Assembly (NCBI RefSeq): GCF_900106925.1
Contig: NZ_FNNZ01000011.1
Coordinates: 1 to 64,000 of the forward strand
From: Thiocapsa roseopersicina
Lineage (GTDB): Bacteria; Pseudomonadota; Gammaproteobacteria; Chromatiales; Chromatiaceae
DNA length: 64,000 bases
Direction of reading: 5' to 3'
The notes beneath the pieces were generated by a model. That model was not told the origin of the DNA. It did not search any database and saw nothing but the letters and a program-made list of their open reading frames with translations. The position numbers were made by a program, and so were the translations under genes. How positions within the stretch are numbered: position 1 is the first letter of the stretch; every line of letters begins with the position of its first letter. Of this stretch, positions 50,386 through 62,061 are shown piece after piece.

Positions 50386-51738
50386 CTATTCGATGCCGAG
50401 CTTGGCGAGACGATAACGCAGCGATCGCAGGGTCATCCCCAGTTTCTTTGCCGCGGCGGTGCGGTTCCAACGCGTCTCGTCGAGTGCATCCAGGATCGCC
50501 TTCTTTTCGATCTCGCCGAGATAGTCCTCCAGCGGAATACTGTCGTCGATCTGTGCACGGGCGGGGAGAGCCGGGCCGTCGGCCTGCGGAAGATAGAGAT
50601 CCCCGACCTCGATGACCGATCCTTCGCAGAGTGCGGTCGCACGCTCGAGGATGTTTTCGAGCTCGCGCACGTTGCCCGGAAAACCGTAGTCCATCAACGC
50701 CTCGAGGGCGTCCGCCGAGAGGGTCATGGGCGGCTGGCCCTTATGATGGCGGGCGATGCGCTGCAGCATCCGTTCCGCCAGAGCGGGGATGTCGCGAGGG
50801 CGCTCGCGCAGCGCGGGCATGCGCAGCTCGATGACGTTGATGCGATAGAAGAGATCCTGCCTGAAGTGCCCCTTGTCGACCTCCAGGTTGAGATCGCGAT
50901 GACTGGCGCTGATGATCCGCGCATCGACCGCGACCTCTTGCTGCGCGCCGACCGGGCGCACGCTCTTCTCTTGAACGGCCCGCAAGAGCTTCACCTGCGC
51001 GGGCAGCGGCAGATCGGCGACCTCGTCGAGAAACAGGGTACCGCCCGAGGCGGCCTGGAAGAGCCCCTCCTTGTCGCTCACCGCGCCGGTGAAGCTGCCC
51101 TTCTTGTGACCGAACAGCTCGCTTTCGACCAGGTCCTGCGGAATGGCCCCGCAGTTGACGGCGACGAAGGGTCCCGTGCCACGCGGGCCTTGGCCGTGGA
51201 TGAGTCGGGCGGCCAGCTCCTTGCCTGTCCCGCTCTCGCCTGTGATGAAGACCGGGGCCTGGTTGCGCGCGAGCTTGCCGATCATCTGGCGGATCTGATC
51301 CATCGCACGCGACTCCCCGACCAGGCTTGCTCCGGCGGTGCTGCGGCTGTCTTCCCCGGCGGCCGCGGTCTCGCGCAGCCGCAGCGCCGAGCCGACGAGC
51401 TGGCGTAGGAGCTGCAGGTCCACCGGTTTGGGAACAAAGTCGAAGGCCCCGGCCTTCATGGCGGCGACTGCCGATTCCATGTTGCCGTGCGCGGTGATCA
51501 TGGCGACCGGCAAGTCCGGATAGTGCTCGGCGATGTGACGGATCAGGTCGATGCCGTTGCCGTCCGGGAGGCTCATGTCGGTCAGGCAAAGGTCGAAGCG
51601 ATTGCGTTCGAGTTGATGCTTGGCATCGATGACCGTCATGGCGGTCAGTGCCCGAATATCCATTCGGCCGAGGGTGATCTTCAGCAGGTCGAGGATATCG
51701 GACTCGTCGTCGACGACCAGCGCTTGAGCCTTCGTCAT
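50386..51738 (-). CDS. pilR: Sigma54-dependent response regulator PilR
   Basis: NtrC-family activator of type IV pilin genes. The 450 residues begin with a receiver domain (VVDDESDILDLL, phospho-Asp in TDMSLPDGNG). A sigma54 AAA+ domain follows with Walker A GESGTGKE, the sigma54-contacting GSFTGA and Walker B GGTLFLDEVADL. The Fis-type HTH (AKKLGMTLRSLRYRLAKLGIE) is at the C-terminus. Start at ATG 51738 (MTKAQALVVDDES). pilS lies upstream on the same strand with an unusual 226-bp gap. Confidence 0.93.
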   Translation of the reverse strand: MTKAQALVVDDESDILDLLKITLGRMDIRALTAMTVIDAKHQLERNRFDLCLTDMSLPDGNGIDLIRHIAEHYPDLPVAMITAHGNMESAVAAMKAGAFDFVPKPVDLQLLRQLVGSALRLRETAAAGEDSRSTAGASLVGESRAMDQIRQMIGKLARNQAPVFITGESGTGKELAARLIHGQGPRGTGPFVAVNCGAIPQDLVESELFGHKKGSFTGAVSDKEGLFQAASGGTLFLDEVADLPLPAQVKLLRAVQEKSVRPVGAQQEVAVDARIISASHRDLNLEVDKGHFRQDLFYRINVIELRMPALRERPRDIPALAERMLQRIARHHKGQPPMTLSADALEALMDYGFPGNVRELENILERATALCEGSVIEVGDLYLPQADGPALPARAQIDDSIPLEDYLGEIEKKAILDALDETRWNRTAAAKKLGMTLRSLRYRLAKLGIE

Positions 51739-51964
51739 TAGGCCAGCTCCCTCGGTGTGGTCCAGGTGGTTGGGTTCGGGGCTCGCTGCCAAGATGCCTT
51801 CCATGCGTGATTACGACATCGTTATCCCGTGTGTTCTTGCGCTGCGTTTGCTCTGCAAGCATAGCGCGTGGATTGGTCGGACAGAAGCCGTGTGGCCCCT
51901 TGAACCGGGATCCGGCAGTTGATCGCTTCTGCCGGATCTGGGTTGAATCGGCCCCGGGTGCCCC

Positions 51965-53611
51965 TCAGCCGGCGAAATGGAGTCTGAATCGGCTGCCGTG
52001 CGGCTCGGCGGGCTCGTAGGTGAGATGGATGCCGTTGGTCTGTGCCAATTCGCGTGCGATATAGAGACCGAGTCCCGTACCGCTCGTTTTCGTGGTGAAG
52101 AAGGGATTGAAGATCTCGCGTGCGGTTTTGACGTCGATTCCGTGCCCCTCGTCGGCGATCTCGATCAGGGGTGGACCGGCGGTCTCGGCGGTCGGAACGA
52201 GGCGGATCTTGATCCGCGGCGGCTCGTTCCCGTATCCGCCGTGAATCAGCGCGTTCTCGCAAAGGTTGGAGAGGATCTGATGCAGATGACGCGGATCCAC
52301 CTCGACCGGGTCGGGCGAAAAGGTGATCTCGAGCTTGAGACGTTCCGGCGCGAGTCGGTGGGTCTCGCGAAACTCCTCGGCAAACTCCTCGATCCAGAGT
52401 GCCGCATCGAGCGACACCGGATCCATCCGATCGCGGCGCGAGAGCTGGAGCACGCTGCGCACTGTATCGTCGATGCGCGCACTGTTGCGCCGGATGATGT
52501 CGAGCAGGTGGCGGTCGTCGTCCGGCAGGTCCTTGCCGTCGGCGAAGAGCTGGCTCGCGTGGGTGATGGCGCTCAGAGGGTTGCGGATGTTGTGGGCGAT
52601 GCTGGCGGTGAGGGTGCCGAGTGCGGCGAGCTTGATCTGTTGTGCCTCGCGGGTGAACTCCTGGTTGTCGCGTAGATAGATTAAGGCGCCGGAGGCCCGA
52701 TAATCGCCGAGCAGCTTGAGGGTCGCACGCAGCTCGCGGCCGCCGACGTGCATGAGGGTGCCCTCGGGCGCTGGGTTTTGGACCTGGGTTTCGAGCCACT
52801 CGACGACCTCCGGGGAGAAGTCCGCCAGCGAGCTGCCCGGCTTGATCGCATCGATGTCGAGGAGCTCCAGGGCGGCCTTGTTCTTCAGGCGCAGATGACG
52901 CTCGCCGTCGACCGCGAGGATGCCCGTCTCGAGGTTGGCGATAATGAAGGCGTTGAGCTTGGTCAGATTGGCGATATCGACCGTGCGTCGCGCCGCCATG
53001 GCTTCGGCCTCGCGCACCCTGCGATACAGCACATGCGCCAGCAGTGCCACGGCGAAGAAGATGCCGCCGAGGAGGCCGGCCTGGGTATAGCTGGCGGACG
53101 CCATGCTACCGTAAAGGTCCGAGTAGATTTGCTCGGTGAGCACGGCGAGGGCGGCGAAGGACGCGAACAGAAGCGCCAGGCGCCCTTCCATCAGAAGTGC
53201 TCCGGCCGCGACGGACACGCCGATCAGGATACCGATACCGCTGGCGGCGCCGCCCGCGGCATACATCAAGAGGGTGAAGGCGATGATGTCGATATAGATG
53301 GCGAGGTGGACCTGGCTCCCGCGCCCGGGCCTACGCGCGTAGAGGGTCAGGCCGCTCAGCAGCACCAGGACGGCGTAGAGAATGAGTACGTTCCATGCCA
53401 GCGCGGCGTTGGCGGGCGTGATAAGCGGGTCCAGTGCGGAGGGCGAGAACAGCAGGATGAGTCCGATCAGCACCACGAGCCGAAACAGAAACAGCCAGCG
53501 CAGCGCAAGCCAGGTCGGATGGGGATGGCCGGGCTGCCCGGGTTGTTGCTTGCTTATGGGGCGCCTTGCCGGGCTCGGGTGGCCCGCCCCGCGGTCGGGA
53601 TGAATCGTCAT
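51965..53611 (-). CDS. pilS: Sensor histidine kinase PilS, H-box variant
   Basis: 548 residues from ATG 53611. Six transmembrane helices occupy about 40-210, as in PilS. A PAS-like domain follows (LNAFIIANLETGILAVDGERHLRLKNKAALELL), then HisKA and HATPase (N box NLCENALIHGG, G1 DEGHGID, G2 GTGLGLYIAREL). The H-box reads SIAHNIRNPLSAITHASQ: the residue after the phospho-acceptor His is Asn instead of the usual Glu. A GTG 9 codons upstream is an alternative start. Divergent from sucC. Partner of PilR by position. Confidence 0.9.
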   Translation of the reverse strand: MTIHPDRGAGHPSPARRPISKQQPGQPGHPHPTWLALRWLFLFRLVVLIGLILLFSPSALDPLITPANAALAWNVLILYAVLVLLSGLTLYARRPGRGSQVHLAIYIDIIAFTLLMYAAGGAASGIGILIGVSVAAGALLMEGRLALLFASFAALAVLTEQIYSDLYGSMASASYTQAGLLGGIFFAVALLAHVLYRRVREAEAMAARRTVDIANLTKLNAFIIANLETGILAVDGERHLRLKNKAALELLDIDAIKPGSSLADFSPEVVEWLETQVQNPAPEGTLMHVGGRELRATLKLLGDYRASGALIYLRDNQEFTREAQQIKLAALGTLTASIAHNIRNPLSAITHASQLFADGKDLPDDDRHLLDIIRRNSARIDDTVRSVLQLSRRDRMDPVSLDAALWIEEFAEEFRETHRLAPERLKLEITFSPDPVEVDPRHLHQILSNLCENALIHGGYGNEPPRIKIRLVPTAETAGPPLIEIADEGHGIDVKTAREIFNPFFTTKTSGTGLGLYIARELAQTNGIHLTYEPAEPHGSRFRLHFAG

Positions 53612-53771
53612 ATAGCCGGTCTCGTGCTCGGACACGCCCTCGGGCGGCGGATTGCGTGCGGAGGATGAATGCGCCTTTGCCAATCTGCCGCGGATTAGAC
53701 CAGAATGGCGGGGGCGCGGCCATGTGGTCGCGGCGCTTCGAGATTCGGCACACCGCGACGGCGAGCACACC

Positions 53772-54959
53772 ATGAATCTACACGAATACCAGGCGAAACG
53801 GCTGTTCAACGAGCACCGGATCCGCATCCCGGACGGCGTCACGGCGAGCACGGTCGAGGAGGCCGTGGCGGCCTGCGGTGCGCTCGGCGGCGAGCGCTGG
53901 GTCGTGAAGGCGCAGGTCCATGCGGGCGGGCGCGGCAAGGCCGGGGGCGTGGTCATGGCCGAGAGTCCGACCGCCGTCGAGAGTGCCGCACGACGTCTGC
54001 TCGGCACGCGTCTGGTGACCGGCCAGAGCGCGTCGGACGGCTTGCCGGTCGACAGGCTCCTGATCGAGCGGCCGATGGCGATCGCACGCGAGCTGTATCT
54101 CGGGCTGCTCTTGGAGCGAGAGACCGAGCGTGTCCTCTTTGTCGCCTCGGAGGCCGGCGGGATGGATATCGAGCGGGTCGCGGCCGAGACGCCCGAACGT
54201 TTGCTGCGGGTGAGGGTGCATCCGGCGGTCGGGCTGCAACCCTATCAAGTTCGCCGCGTGGGTTTCGGGCTGGGCTTGGAGGCCGCTCAGATCAAGTCGC
54301 TCGGGCTGCTCATGGACGGACTGTATCGACTCTTCGTCGAGAAGGACGCGAGTCTGGTGGAGGTGAATCCGCTGGTGGTCGACGAGCGCGGCGAGCTGAT
54401 CGCATTGGACGCCAAGATCAACCTGGACGACAACGCGCTTTATCGACACCCGGATCTGGAGGCGCTGCGCGACCCGGGTCAAGAGGACCCGCGCGAGCTG
54501 GCCGCGAAGCGACATGAGCTGAGCTACATCAGTCTCAGCGGCAACATCGGATGCATGGTGAACGGGGCCGGGCTCGCCATGGCGACCATGGACCTGGTGC
54601 AGCTGCACGGCGGCGCGCCGGCAAACTTTCTCGATGTCGGGGGCGGCGCCACCGCGGCGCGCGTCGCCGAGGCGTTCAAGCTGATCCTCTCCGATACCAA
54701 CGTCCGCGCCGTGTTGGTCAATATCTTCGGCGGGATCGTGCGGTGCGACCTGATCGCGGAGGGGATTATCGAGGCGGTACGAGAGGTTAAGGTCGGCGTC
54801 CCCGTGGTGGTGCGACTGGAAGGGACCAATGCCGCGCAGGGCCTGGAGATGCTCGCGCGCAGCGGGCTGGCGGTCGAGACGATGGCGGGTCTGGGCGAGG
54901 CGGCCCGGCGGGTCGTGGACGCGGCTGCCGGTCGACCGGCAGCCGCCGGAGGGGTCTGA
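53772..54959 (+). CDS. sucC: Succinyl-CoA synthetase subunit beta
   Basis: ADP-forming succinyl-CoA ligase, beta subunit. 395 residues (E. coli 388) from ATG 53772 ([17 protein letters not shown]) with an ATP-grasp domain ([18 protein letters not shown]) and the C-terminal CoA-ligase domain ([37 protein letters not shown]). A longer in-frame upstream start lacks homology. sucD follows after 1 bp; together they catalyse the substrate-level phosphorylation step of the TCA cycle. Confidence 0.96.
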   Translation: MNLHEYQAKRLFNEHRIRIPDGVTASTVEEAVAACGALGGERWVVKAQVHAGGRGKAGGVVMAESPTAVESAARRLLGTRLVTGQSASDGLPVDRLLIERPMAIARELYLGLLLERETERVLFVASEAGGMDIERVAAETPERLLRVRVHPAVGLQPYQVRRVGFGLGLEAAQIKSLGLLMDGLYRLFVEKDASLVEVNPLVVDERGELIALDAKINLDDNALYRHPDLEALRDPGQEDPRELAAKRHELSYISLSGNIGCMVNGAGLAMATMDLVQLHGGAPANFLDVGGGATAARVAEAFKLILSDTNVRAVLVNIFGGIVRCDLIAEGIIEAVREVKVGVPVVVRLEGTNAAQGLEMLARSGLAVETMAGLGEAARRVVDAAAGRPAAAGGV

Positions 54960-54960
54960 C

Positions 54961-55833
54961 ATGAGCGTTTTGGTCGATAGCAGCACACGAGTTATCTGTC
55001 AGGGCTTCACGGGCAAGCAGGGCACCTTTCACAGCGAGCAGGCGATCGCCTACGGTACCAACCTCGTCGGCGGCGTGACGCCCGGCAAGGGCGGGCAGCG
55101 CCATCTCGATCGTCCGGTCTTCGATACCGTGCATCAAGCGGTTCGCGACACGGGCGCGGATGCGACCATGATCTATGTGCCCGCGGCCTATGCCGCGGAT
55201 GCGATCCTGGAGGCGGCGGACGCCGGGATTCGGGTCATCGTCTGCATCACCGAGGGGATCCCGGTTCTGGACATGGTACGGGTGAAGGCCGCGCTCGCGG
55301 GCAGCCCGGCGGTCCTGATCGGCCCCAACTGTCCCGGCATCATCACGCCGGGGGCCTGCAAGATCGGCATTATGCCGGGGAACATCCACGCACCGGGCCG
55401 GGTCGGCATCGTGTCGCGCTCGGGCACCCTAACCTACGAGGCGGTCTGGCAGACGACCCAAGCGGGTCTGGGTCAGAGCACCTGCATCGGGATCGGCGGG
55501 GATCCGATCCAGGGTCTGGACTTTGTCGCTTGTCTGGATCTGTTCGAGCAGGACCCGCAGACCGAGGCGATCATCATGGTCGGCGAGATCGGCGGCAGTG
55601 GCGAGGAGGAGGCCGCGGAAGTCATTCGCGAGCGGATCTCCAAGCCGCTGGTCGCCTACATCGCCGGGGTGACGGCGCCAGCGGGCAAACGCATGGGGCA
55701 TGCCGGTGCGATCGTCACCGGCGGACGCGGGACGGCCGAAGGCAAGTACGCGGCCCTAGAGCAGGCAGGTGCGGTCACGGTGCGCTCGCCTGCGGAGATG
55801 GGAAGTCGACTGGCGGAGCTTCTCGGCGGGTGA
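54961..55833 (+). CDS. sucD: Succinyl-CoA synthetase subunit alpha
   Basis: Alpha subunit, 290 residues (E. coli 289). CoA-binding Rossmann fold ([22 protein letters not shown]) and the phosphohistidine loop near the C-terminus ([20 protein letters not shown]), where His is transiently phosphorylated. It begins 1 bp after the sucC stop, so the two are translationally coupled. A 140-bp repeat-rich gap follows. Confidence 0.97.
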   Translation: MSVLVDSSTRVICQGFTGKQGTFHSEQAIAYGTNLVGGVTPGKGGQRHLDRPVFDTVHQAVRDTGADATMIYVPAAYAADAILEAADAGIRVIVCITEGIPVLDMVRVKAALAGSPAVLIGPNCPGIITPGACKIGIMPGNIHAPGRVGIVSRSGTLTYEAVWQTTQAGLGQSTCIGIGGDPIQGLDFVACLDLFEQDPQTEAIIMVGEIGGSGEEEAAEVIRERISKPLVAYIAGVTAPAGKRMGHAGAIVTGGRGTAEGKYAALEQAGAVTVRSPAEMGSRLAELLGG

Positions 55834-55836
55834 GGA

Positions 55837-55973
55837 TGGCGGCCAGCGGCCAGCCGCCAACTAGCGGCCGTCAGCCGTCAGCCGAACCGGATCGCTCCCT
55901 GACACACCTTCCGCCGAGGCGGGCAGTTCTGATAGCTGATAGCTGATAGCCAGGGGCCTGCCGCTGGCGGCCA
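55837..55973. repeat. Inverted and tandem short repeats after sucD
   Basis: TGGCGGCCAGCGGC (55837-55850) is complementary, with one mismatched base pair, to GCCGCTGGCGGCCA (55960-55973), closing a loop of about 110 bp. Inside are GTCAGCC repeats and three tandem GATAGCT units (from about 55931). Non-coding. Confidence 0.6.
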
Positions 55974-56008
55974 CACCAAGCTTCTCATCACATCAAGAGG
56001 ATCCCGCC

Positions 56009-57634
<1,626 letters not shown>

Positions 57635-57766
57635 GTCGCGGCTCGGGCGGCATGGATCGCCGTTCGGTGGGCCTCGCATCGACCGGTCATGAGATGTCGC
57701 CGCCGCGGTTTACCCCGTTCGCTGTTCAAGGCCATGCCCGGAACTTATACTCAACGGCTTCGGTAG

Positions 57767-58129
<363 letters not shown>

Positions 58130-58192
58130 CCCGGCGCCGTGTCGTCGAGGTTGCGATTTAGTCGTCGCCGCCTCGTTCAATCACTCGTAGGT

Positions 58193-58225
58193 GAACCCGG
58201 CGCCTCGTCATCTGGTGCCGGGTTC
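58193..58225. terminator. Hairpin between convergent glnB and bamD
   Basis: GAACCCGGC (58193-58201) and GCCGGGTTC (58217-58225) form a 9-bp perfect stem. No strong T-run follows on either strand, so it may be a weak bidirectional terminator or simply a structured spacer. Confidence 0.45.
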
Positions 58226-58242
58226 GCTCGTGCGTACTGCAG

Positions 58243-59070
58243 TCAATTCTCGTCGAGGCTCAGATAGTCCCACAGCTTACGTGCGAGGCTGACATCTCCG
58301 GGTTCGGGCTCGTCGGACGCGAATCTGCCCGCCTCCCTGTTCAAGTCGAGAACGCGTTTTGCGTCCGCCGCCAGCTCGCGTTTGCCGAGCGCCGTGTAGG
58401 CGTCGATCAACACCTCGAGCGCGCTTTCCACGGCGCTTGTGCGCTGAAAGCGTTCGATCACGTAGTTTGCGCGGTTCGCTGCAGCGAGGTAGGCACCGCG
58501 GCGCATGTAGTAGCGCGCTACGTTGACCTCGTGCTTGGCGAGATTGTTGCGCAAATAGAGCATGCGCTGCCGCGCATCCTCGGCATAGCGGCTGTCGGGA
58601 AAGCGCTCGACCAAGACCGAGAAATCCACGAAGGCATCAAGGGCCGAGCCTGGATCGCGTTGCGACGCATCTGTCGGGACATACCGATCCAGAAACCCCA
58701 CGCTGCGGTTGTAGTTGACCAGCCCCTTGAGATAGTAGGCATAGTCGACATAGGGATTTTGGGGGTAGAGCTTGATGAATCGATCCGCCGCGGCGATCGC
58801 GGCCTCCGGCTCGTCGGCGCGATAGTGCGCGTAGGCGACGTCGAGCTGCGACTGCATCGCATAACGCCCGAACGGATAGCGCGCCTCGAGCTTCTCGTAA
58901 TACTCGACCGCCTTGGCATAGTTGGCCGAGTCCAGCTCGGAGGATGCCTCGGCGTAGAGTCTGGCTGCGCTCCAGTTCTCGGTAAGATCGATCTCTTTGC
59001 CGAAGACGCCGCAGCCTGCGAGCGCGACGGCGAGCACGAGCGCCGGCAGTCGTGTTAACGTTCTTCGCAT
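58243..59070 (-). CDS. bamD: Outer membrane assembly lipoprotein BamD
   Basis: Essential lipoprotein of the BAM complex. 275 residues (E. coli 245). The lipoprotein signal MRRTLTRLPALVLAVALAGC places the acylated Cys at residue 20. Five TPR-like repeats follow, including AKAVEYYEKLEARYPFGRYAMQ, AIAAADRFIKLYPQNPYVDYAYYLKG and VERFPDSRYAEDARQRM. The C-terminal extension ends WDYLSLDEN. Divergent from rluD, a widely conserved arrangement. Confidence 0.95.
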   Translation of the reverse strand: MRRTLTRLPALVLAVALAGCGVFGKEIDLTENWSAARLYAEASSELDSANYAKAVEYYEKLEARYPFGRYAMQSQLDVAYAHYRADEPEAAIAAADRFIKLYPQNPYVDYAYYLKGLVNYNRSVGFLDRYVPTDASQRDPGSALDAFVDFSVLVERFPDSRYAEDARQRMLYLRNNLAKHEVNVARYYMRRGAYLAAANRANYVIERFQRTSAVESALEVLIDAYTALGKRELAADAKRVLDLNREAGRFASDEPEPGDVSLARKLWDYLSLDEN

Positions 59071-59166
59071 GAATCAGAGATACCTGTTGATTTCCTCCCG
59101 CAGTATACCCGAAGGCAAACATCGTCGCGCGCGAGGATACGCCCGCAGCGGATCGGTGAATCGGTT

Positions 59167-60162
59167 ATGACGCGAGCCACGTCGGACATCCCGCCGCCCG
59201 TCGCTTCGGGCTCGATGCGCATTCGACGCGAGATCCGGGTCGAGCCGCAGCTCGCGGCCCGCCGGCTCGATCAGGTGCTGGCGGCCCTCATCCCCGAGCT
59301 CTCGCGCAGCCGGCTGCAGCTTTGGATCGAGTCCGGACAGGTTCGCGTGGACGGGGTGGCCCGACGCTCGCGCGACAAGGTCTGGGGCGGCGAGCTCATC
59401 GAGCTGGACGCGCCGATCGAGCCGGTCGGCGATTGTCTCGCCCAAGCGATTCCGCTGAATCCGGTCTTCGAGGACGAGCAGATCCTCGTGCTCGACAAAC
59501 CGGCCGGTCTGGTGGTGCATCCTGCGGCGGGGCATCGCGACGGAACCTTGCAGAACGCCCTGCTGAACCACGATCCGGCGCTGGCGAACGTGCCGCGCGC
59601 CGGCATCGTGCATCGCTTGGACAAGGACACGACCGGGCTCCTCGTGGTGGCGAAGACGCTCGAGGCACACCGTTCTTTGGTCGAGCAGCTGCAAGCTCGG
59701 CAGGTCCACCGCGAGTATCGTGCCCTGGTCATCGGCGAGGTGGTCGCCGGCGGTCGGATCGAGGCACCGGTCGGACGTCATCCGACACAACGCACCCGCA
59801 TGGCCGTGGTCGCCAACGGGCGGCCTGCGATCACCCGGTTTCGGGTTTTGGAGCGATTCGCCGGTCACAGCCTGCTCGCCGTCGAGCTCGAGACCGGCCG
59901 GACACACCAGATTCGCGTGCACATGGCCCACACCCAGCACCCGCTGGTCGGCGATCGCGCCTACGGCGGTCGGCCGCGACCGCCCAAGGGTGCATCCGCC
60001 GGTCTCGTCGAGGCGCTCCAGAGCTTCCCGCGTCAGGCGCTTCACGCCTTGCGTCTCGGTTTGGAGCATCCGACACTCGGGACGGCGATGAGCTGGGAGA
60101 TTCCGCTGCCGGCGGATCTCGCCGGGTTGCTGGAGCAGTTTCGGTGCGAGACCTCCGCGTGA
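59167..60162 (+). CDS. rluD: 23S rRNA pseudouridine synthase RluD
   Basis: Modifies U1911/U1915/U1917 of 23S rRNA (E. coli numbering). 331 residues (E. coli 326): N-terminal S4 domain (RRLDQVLAALIPELSRSRLQLWIESGQVRVDG) and catalytic motif HRLDKDTTGLLVVAKT with the essential Asp. ATG 59167 is used. The stop overlaps an in-frame GTG of pgeF (GTGA), so rluD, pgeF, the ACT protein and def look cotranscribed. Confidence 0.95.
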   Translation: MTRATSDIPPPVASGSMRIRREIRVEPQLAARRLDQVLAALIPELSRSRLQLWIESGQVRVDGVARRSRDKVWGGELIELDAPIEPVGDCLAQAIPLNPVFEDEQILVLDKPAGLVVHPAAGHRDGTLQNALLNHDPALANVPRAGIVHRLDKDTTGLLVVAKTLEAHRSLVEQLQARQVHREYRALVIGEVVAGGRIEAPVGRHPTQRTRMAVVANGRPAITRFRVLERFAGHSLLAVELETGRTHQIRVHMAHTQHPLVGDRAYGGRPRPPKGASAGLVEALQSFPRQALHALRLGLEHPTLGTAMSWEIPLPADLAGLLEQFRCETSA

Positions 60163-60209
60163 ACCCGATCGAGCCCCGCCAGCCCGAACCGAGGAAAACC
60201 GCACCGGAG

Positions 60210-61028
60210 ATGATCGAGCCGGATTGGCCCGCACCGGCCCGCGTGCGGGCCTATTCGACCACCCGCGACGGCGGCGTCGGCACCGGCGTCTATGCGAGCC
60301 TCAACCTGGGGGATCATGTCGGCGACGCACCCGAGCTGGTTGCACGGAATCGCGCGATCCTGCGCGAGCACCTGCAGCTCCCGAGCGAGCCGTTTTGGCT
60401 CCGACAGGTCCATGGCTGCACGCTTGCGGGCGAGGATTCGGCGATCCTGAGCGATGCGCGGACGCTCGGCGGCTGCGAGGCCGACGGGGCCGTGACGAGC
60501 GATCCCGGTGTGGTCTGTGTGGTTATGACGGCCGACTGTCTTCCGGTCCTGATGTGCGACGACCGGGGGACCCGCGTGGCGGCGGTGCACGCCGGCTGGC
60601 GCGGCCTGGCCTCGGGCATCCTGGAGCGGGCGATCGCGGCCATGGGCGTTTCGTCCGGGCGTATTCAGTCCGAGCCGATGGCGTCCGAGCGCATCCTGGT
60701 TTGGCTCGGCCCGGTGATCGGTCCGGATGCCTTCGAGGTCGGCCCCGAGGTGCGCGACCGCTTCCTCGAGGCGGATCCGGAGTCGATCGATGCATTCCGT
60801 GCGTCGCGCGACGGGCGTTTCCTGGCCGACCTCGCCGGTCTGGCGCGCCGCCGGCTCGCCAGGCTCGGGGTGACAGGCGTCTATGGAGGCGGTTACTGTA
60901 CCCATTCGAATCCACGACGTTTTTTTTCCTATCGCCGCGACGGCGTCACCGGGCGGATGGCGAGCCTGATCTGGCTCGACGGCAACGGCGACGGCGATGC
61001 TGCAACGGGAGGAGGGCATCATGCCTGA
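60210..61028 (+). CDS. pgeF: Peptidoglycan editing factor / laccase-domain protein PgeF
   Basis: YfiH/PgeF family: purine nucleoside phosphorylase-like enzyme also implicated in excluding L-Ser from peptidoglycan stems. 272 residues from ATG 60210 (MIEPDWPAPARVRAYSTTRDGGV), aligning with the E. coli N-terminus; GTG 60159, overlapping the rluD stop, is an alternative. Metal-binding residues are visible in LRQVHGCTL, VMTADCLPVLMCD and AAVHAGWRGL. The gene overlaps the next one by 8 bp. Confidence 0.93.
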   Translation: MIEPDWPAPARVRAYSTTRDGGVGTGVYASLNLGDHVGDAPELVARNRAILREHLQLPSEPFWLRQVHGCTLAGEDSAILSDARTLGGCEADGAVTSDPGVVCVVMTADCLPVLMCDDRGTRVAAVHAGWRGLASGILERAIAAMGVSSGRIQSEPMASERILVWLGPVIGPDAFEVGPEVRDRFLEADPESIDAFRASRDGRFLADLAGLARRRLARLGVTGVYGGGYCTHSNPRRFFSYRRDGVTGRMASLIWLDGNGDGDAATGGGHHA

Positions 61029-61542
61029 CTGGAACATGCTGACACTGGTCGGTGCCGACCGCCCGGGGATCGTCTCGCGAGTGACGCGAGCGCTCTACAC
61101 CTGCGGATGCAACCTCGGCGAGGCATCCATGATCCGCCTCGGCGGAAACTTCACCATCATGCTGATGGTGAGCGGCGAGCGCCCCTGCGAGGAGCTGATG
61201 GCCGCCGTCCGCCCGGTCGCCGAGGAGCTCGGTCTGCGGATCCATCTGGACGCGGTGCCGGGCGGGCTGCACCGACACCTGGTCCCGAATCTCCAGGTCC
61301 GGGTCTTCGGGGCCGACCGCGCCGGCATCGTTGCCGATGTGACCGAGATCCTTGCCGAGCACGGTTTCAACATCCTCGAGCTTGAGTCCGATGTCGCGGG
61401 CGATGCGCAACACCCGGTCTACATCATGAACATTCAGGGCTACTGCGAGCGAACCATCGAAGAGGTTCAAACCGCGCTGTCGGCGCTGAGTACCCAAGGC
61501 GTCTCCGTGGATGTCGCCCCCGTCGATATCCTGATCGGCTGA
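61021..61542 (+). CDS. Double-ACT-domain regulator (GcvR-like)
   Basis: A 173-residue protein consisting of two ACT domains (about 4-75: LTLVGADRPGIVSRVTRALYTCGCNLGEASM; and 90-170: VRVFGADRAGIVADVTEILAEHGFNILELES). This is the GcvR layout; GcvR inhibits the glycine-cleavage activator GcvA, but no gcvA is present in the window and the assignment is by domain content only. GGAGGAGGG lies just before ATG 61021. It overlaps pgeF by 8 bp and def begins 3 bp after it. Confidence 0.8.
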   Translation: MPDWNMLTLVGADRPGIVSRVTRALYTCGCNLGEASMIRLGGNFTIMLMVSGERPCEELMAAVRPVAEELGLRIHLDAVPGGLHRHLVPNLQVRVFGADRAGIVADVTEILAEHGFNILELESDVAGDAQHPVYIMNIQGYCERTIEEVQTALSALSTQGVSVDVAPVDILIG

Positions 61543-61545
61543 GTC

Positions 61546-62049
61546 ATGGCGATCCTCGATATCCTTAAGCTTCCGGATCCGCGTCTGAAGCAGGTCTCCG
61601 AGCCGGTCGAGCGTTTCGACGAGGACTTGCAAGGTTTCGTGGCTGACCTGGAAGAGACCCGTCTGGCCGGTCCGGCCGCCGTCGGCATCGCGGCCCCGCA
61701 GGTCGGGCGCTTTCAGCGCATCGTCATCGTCGACGTTTCGGGTCGTCCGAAGACACCAAATCACGGCCACCTGATCCTGGTGAATCCCGAGATCGTCCAT
61801 TGGGAAGGTTACGCGATCGGCCGCGAGGGCTGTCTTTCGGTGCCGGATTACACCGGCAATGTCATCCGTGCAACCGGTATTCGCTTGAAGGCGCAAGACC
61901 TCGACGGCCGTGAGACCGAGTACGCGATGGAGGGATACGAGGCGCGGGCGGTCCAGCATGAGATGGATCATCTCGACGGTCTGCTGTTCGTCGATCGGGT
62001 CGTGAGTCGTCGCACCGATCTGTACCGCCGCAAGGTCTATCAAACCTGA
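61546..62049 (+). CDS. def: Peptide deformylase
   Basis: Removes the formyl group from nascent proteins. 167 residues (E. coli 169) with the three motifs: G-x-A-A-x-Q (VGIAAPQVG), EGCLS (REGCLSVP, metal-ligand Cys) and HExxH (VQHEMDHLDG). It lies 3 bp after the ACT-domain gene. Its usual partner fmt is absent here, so this may be a second, orphan def paralogue. Confidence 0.94.
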   Translation: MAILDILKLPDPRLKQVSEPVERFDEDLQGFVADLEETRLAGPAAVGIAAPQVGRFQRIVIVDVSGRPKTPNHGHLILVNPEIVHWEGYAIGREGCLSVPDYTGNVIRATGIRLKAQDLDGRETEYAMEGYEARAVQHEMDHLDGLLFVDRVVSRRTDLYRRKVYQT

Positions 62050-62061
62050 ATGCACATGAAG

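Noticed and set aside
58150-58161. TTGCGATTTAG after glnB as a further 3'-end element
   Set aside because: It resembles a right arm (GCGATTTA) but there is no complementary left arm at the expected distance.
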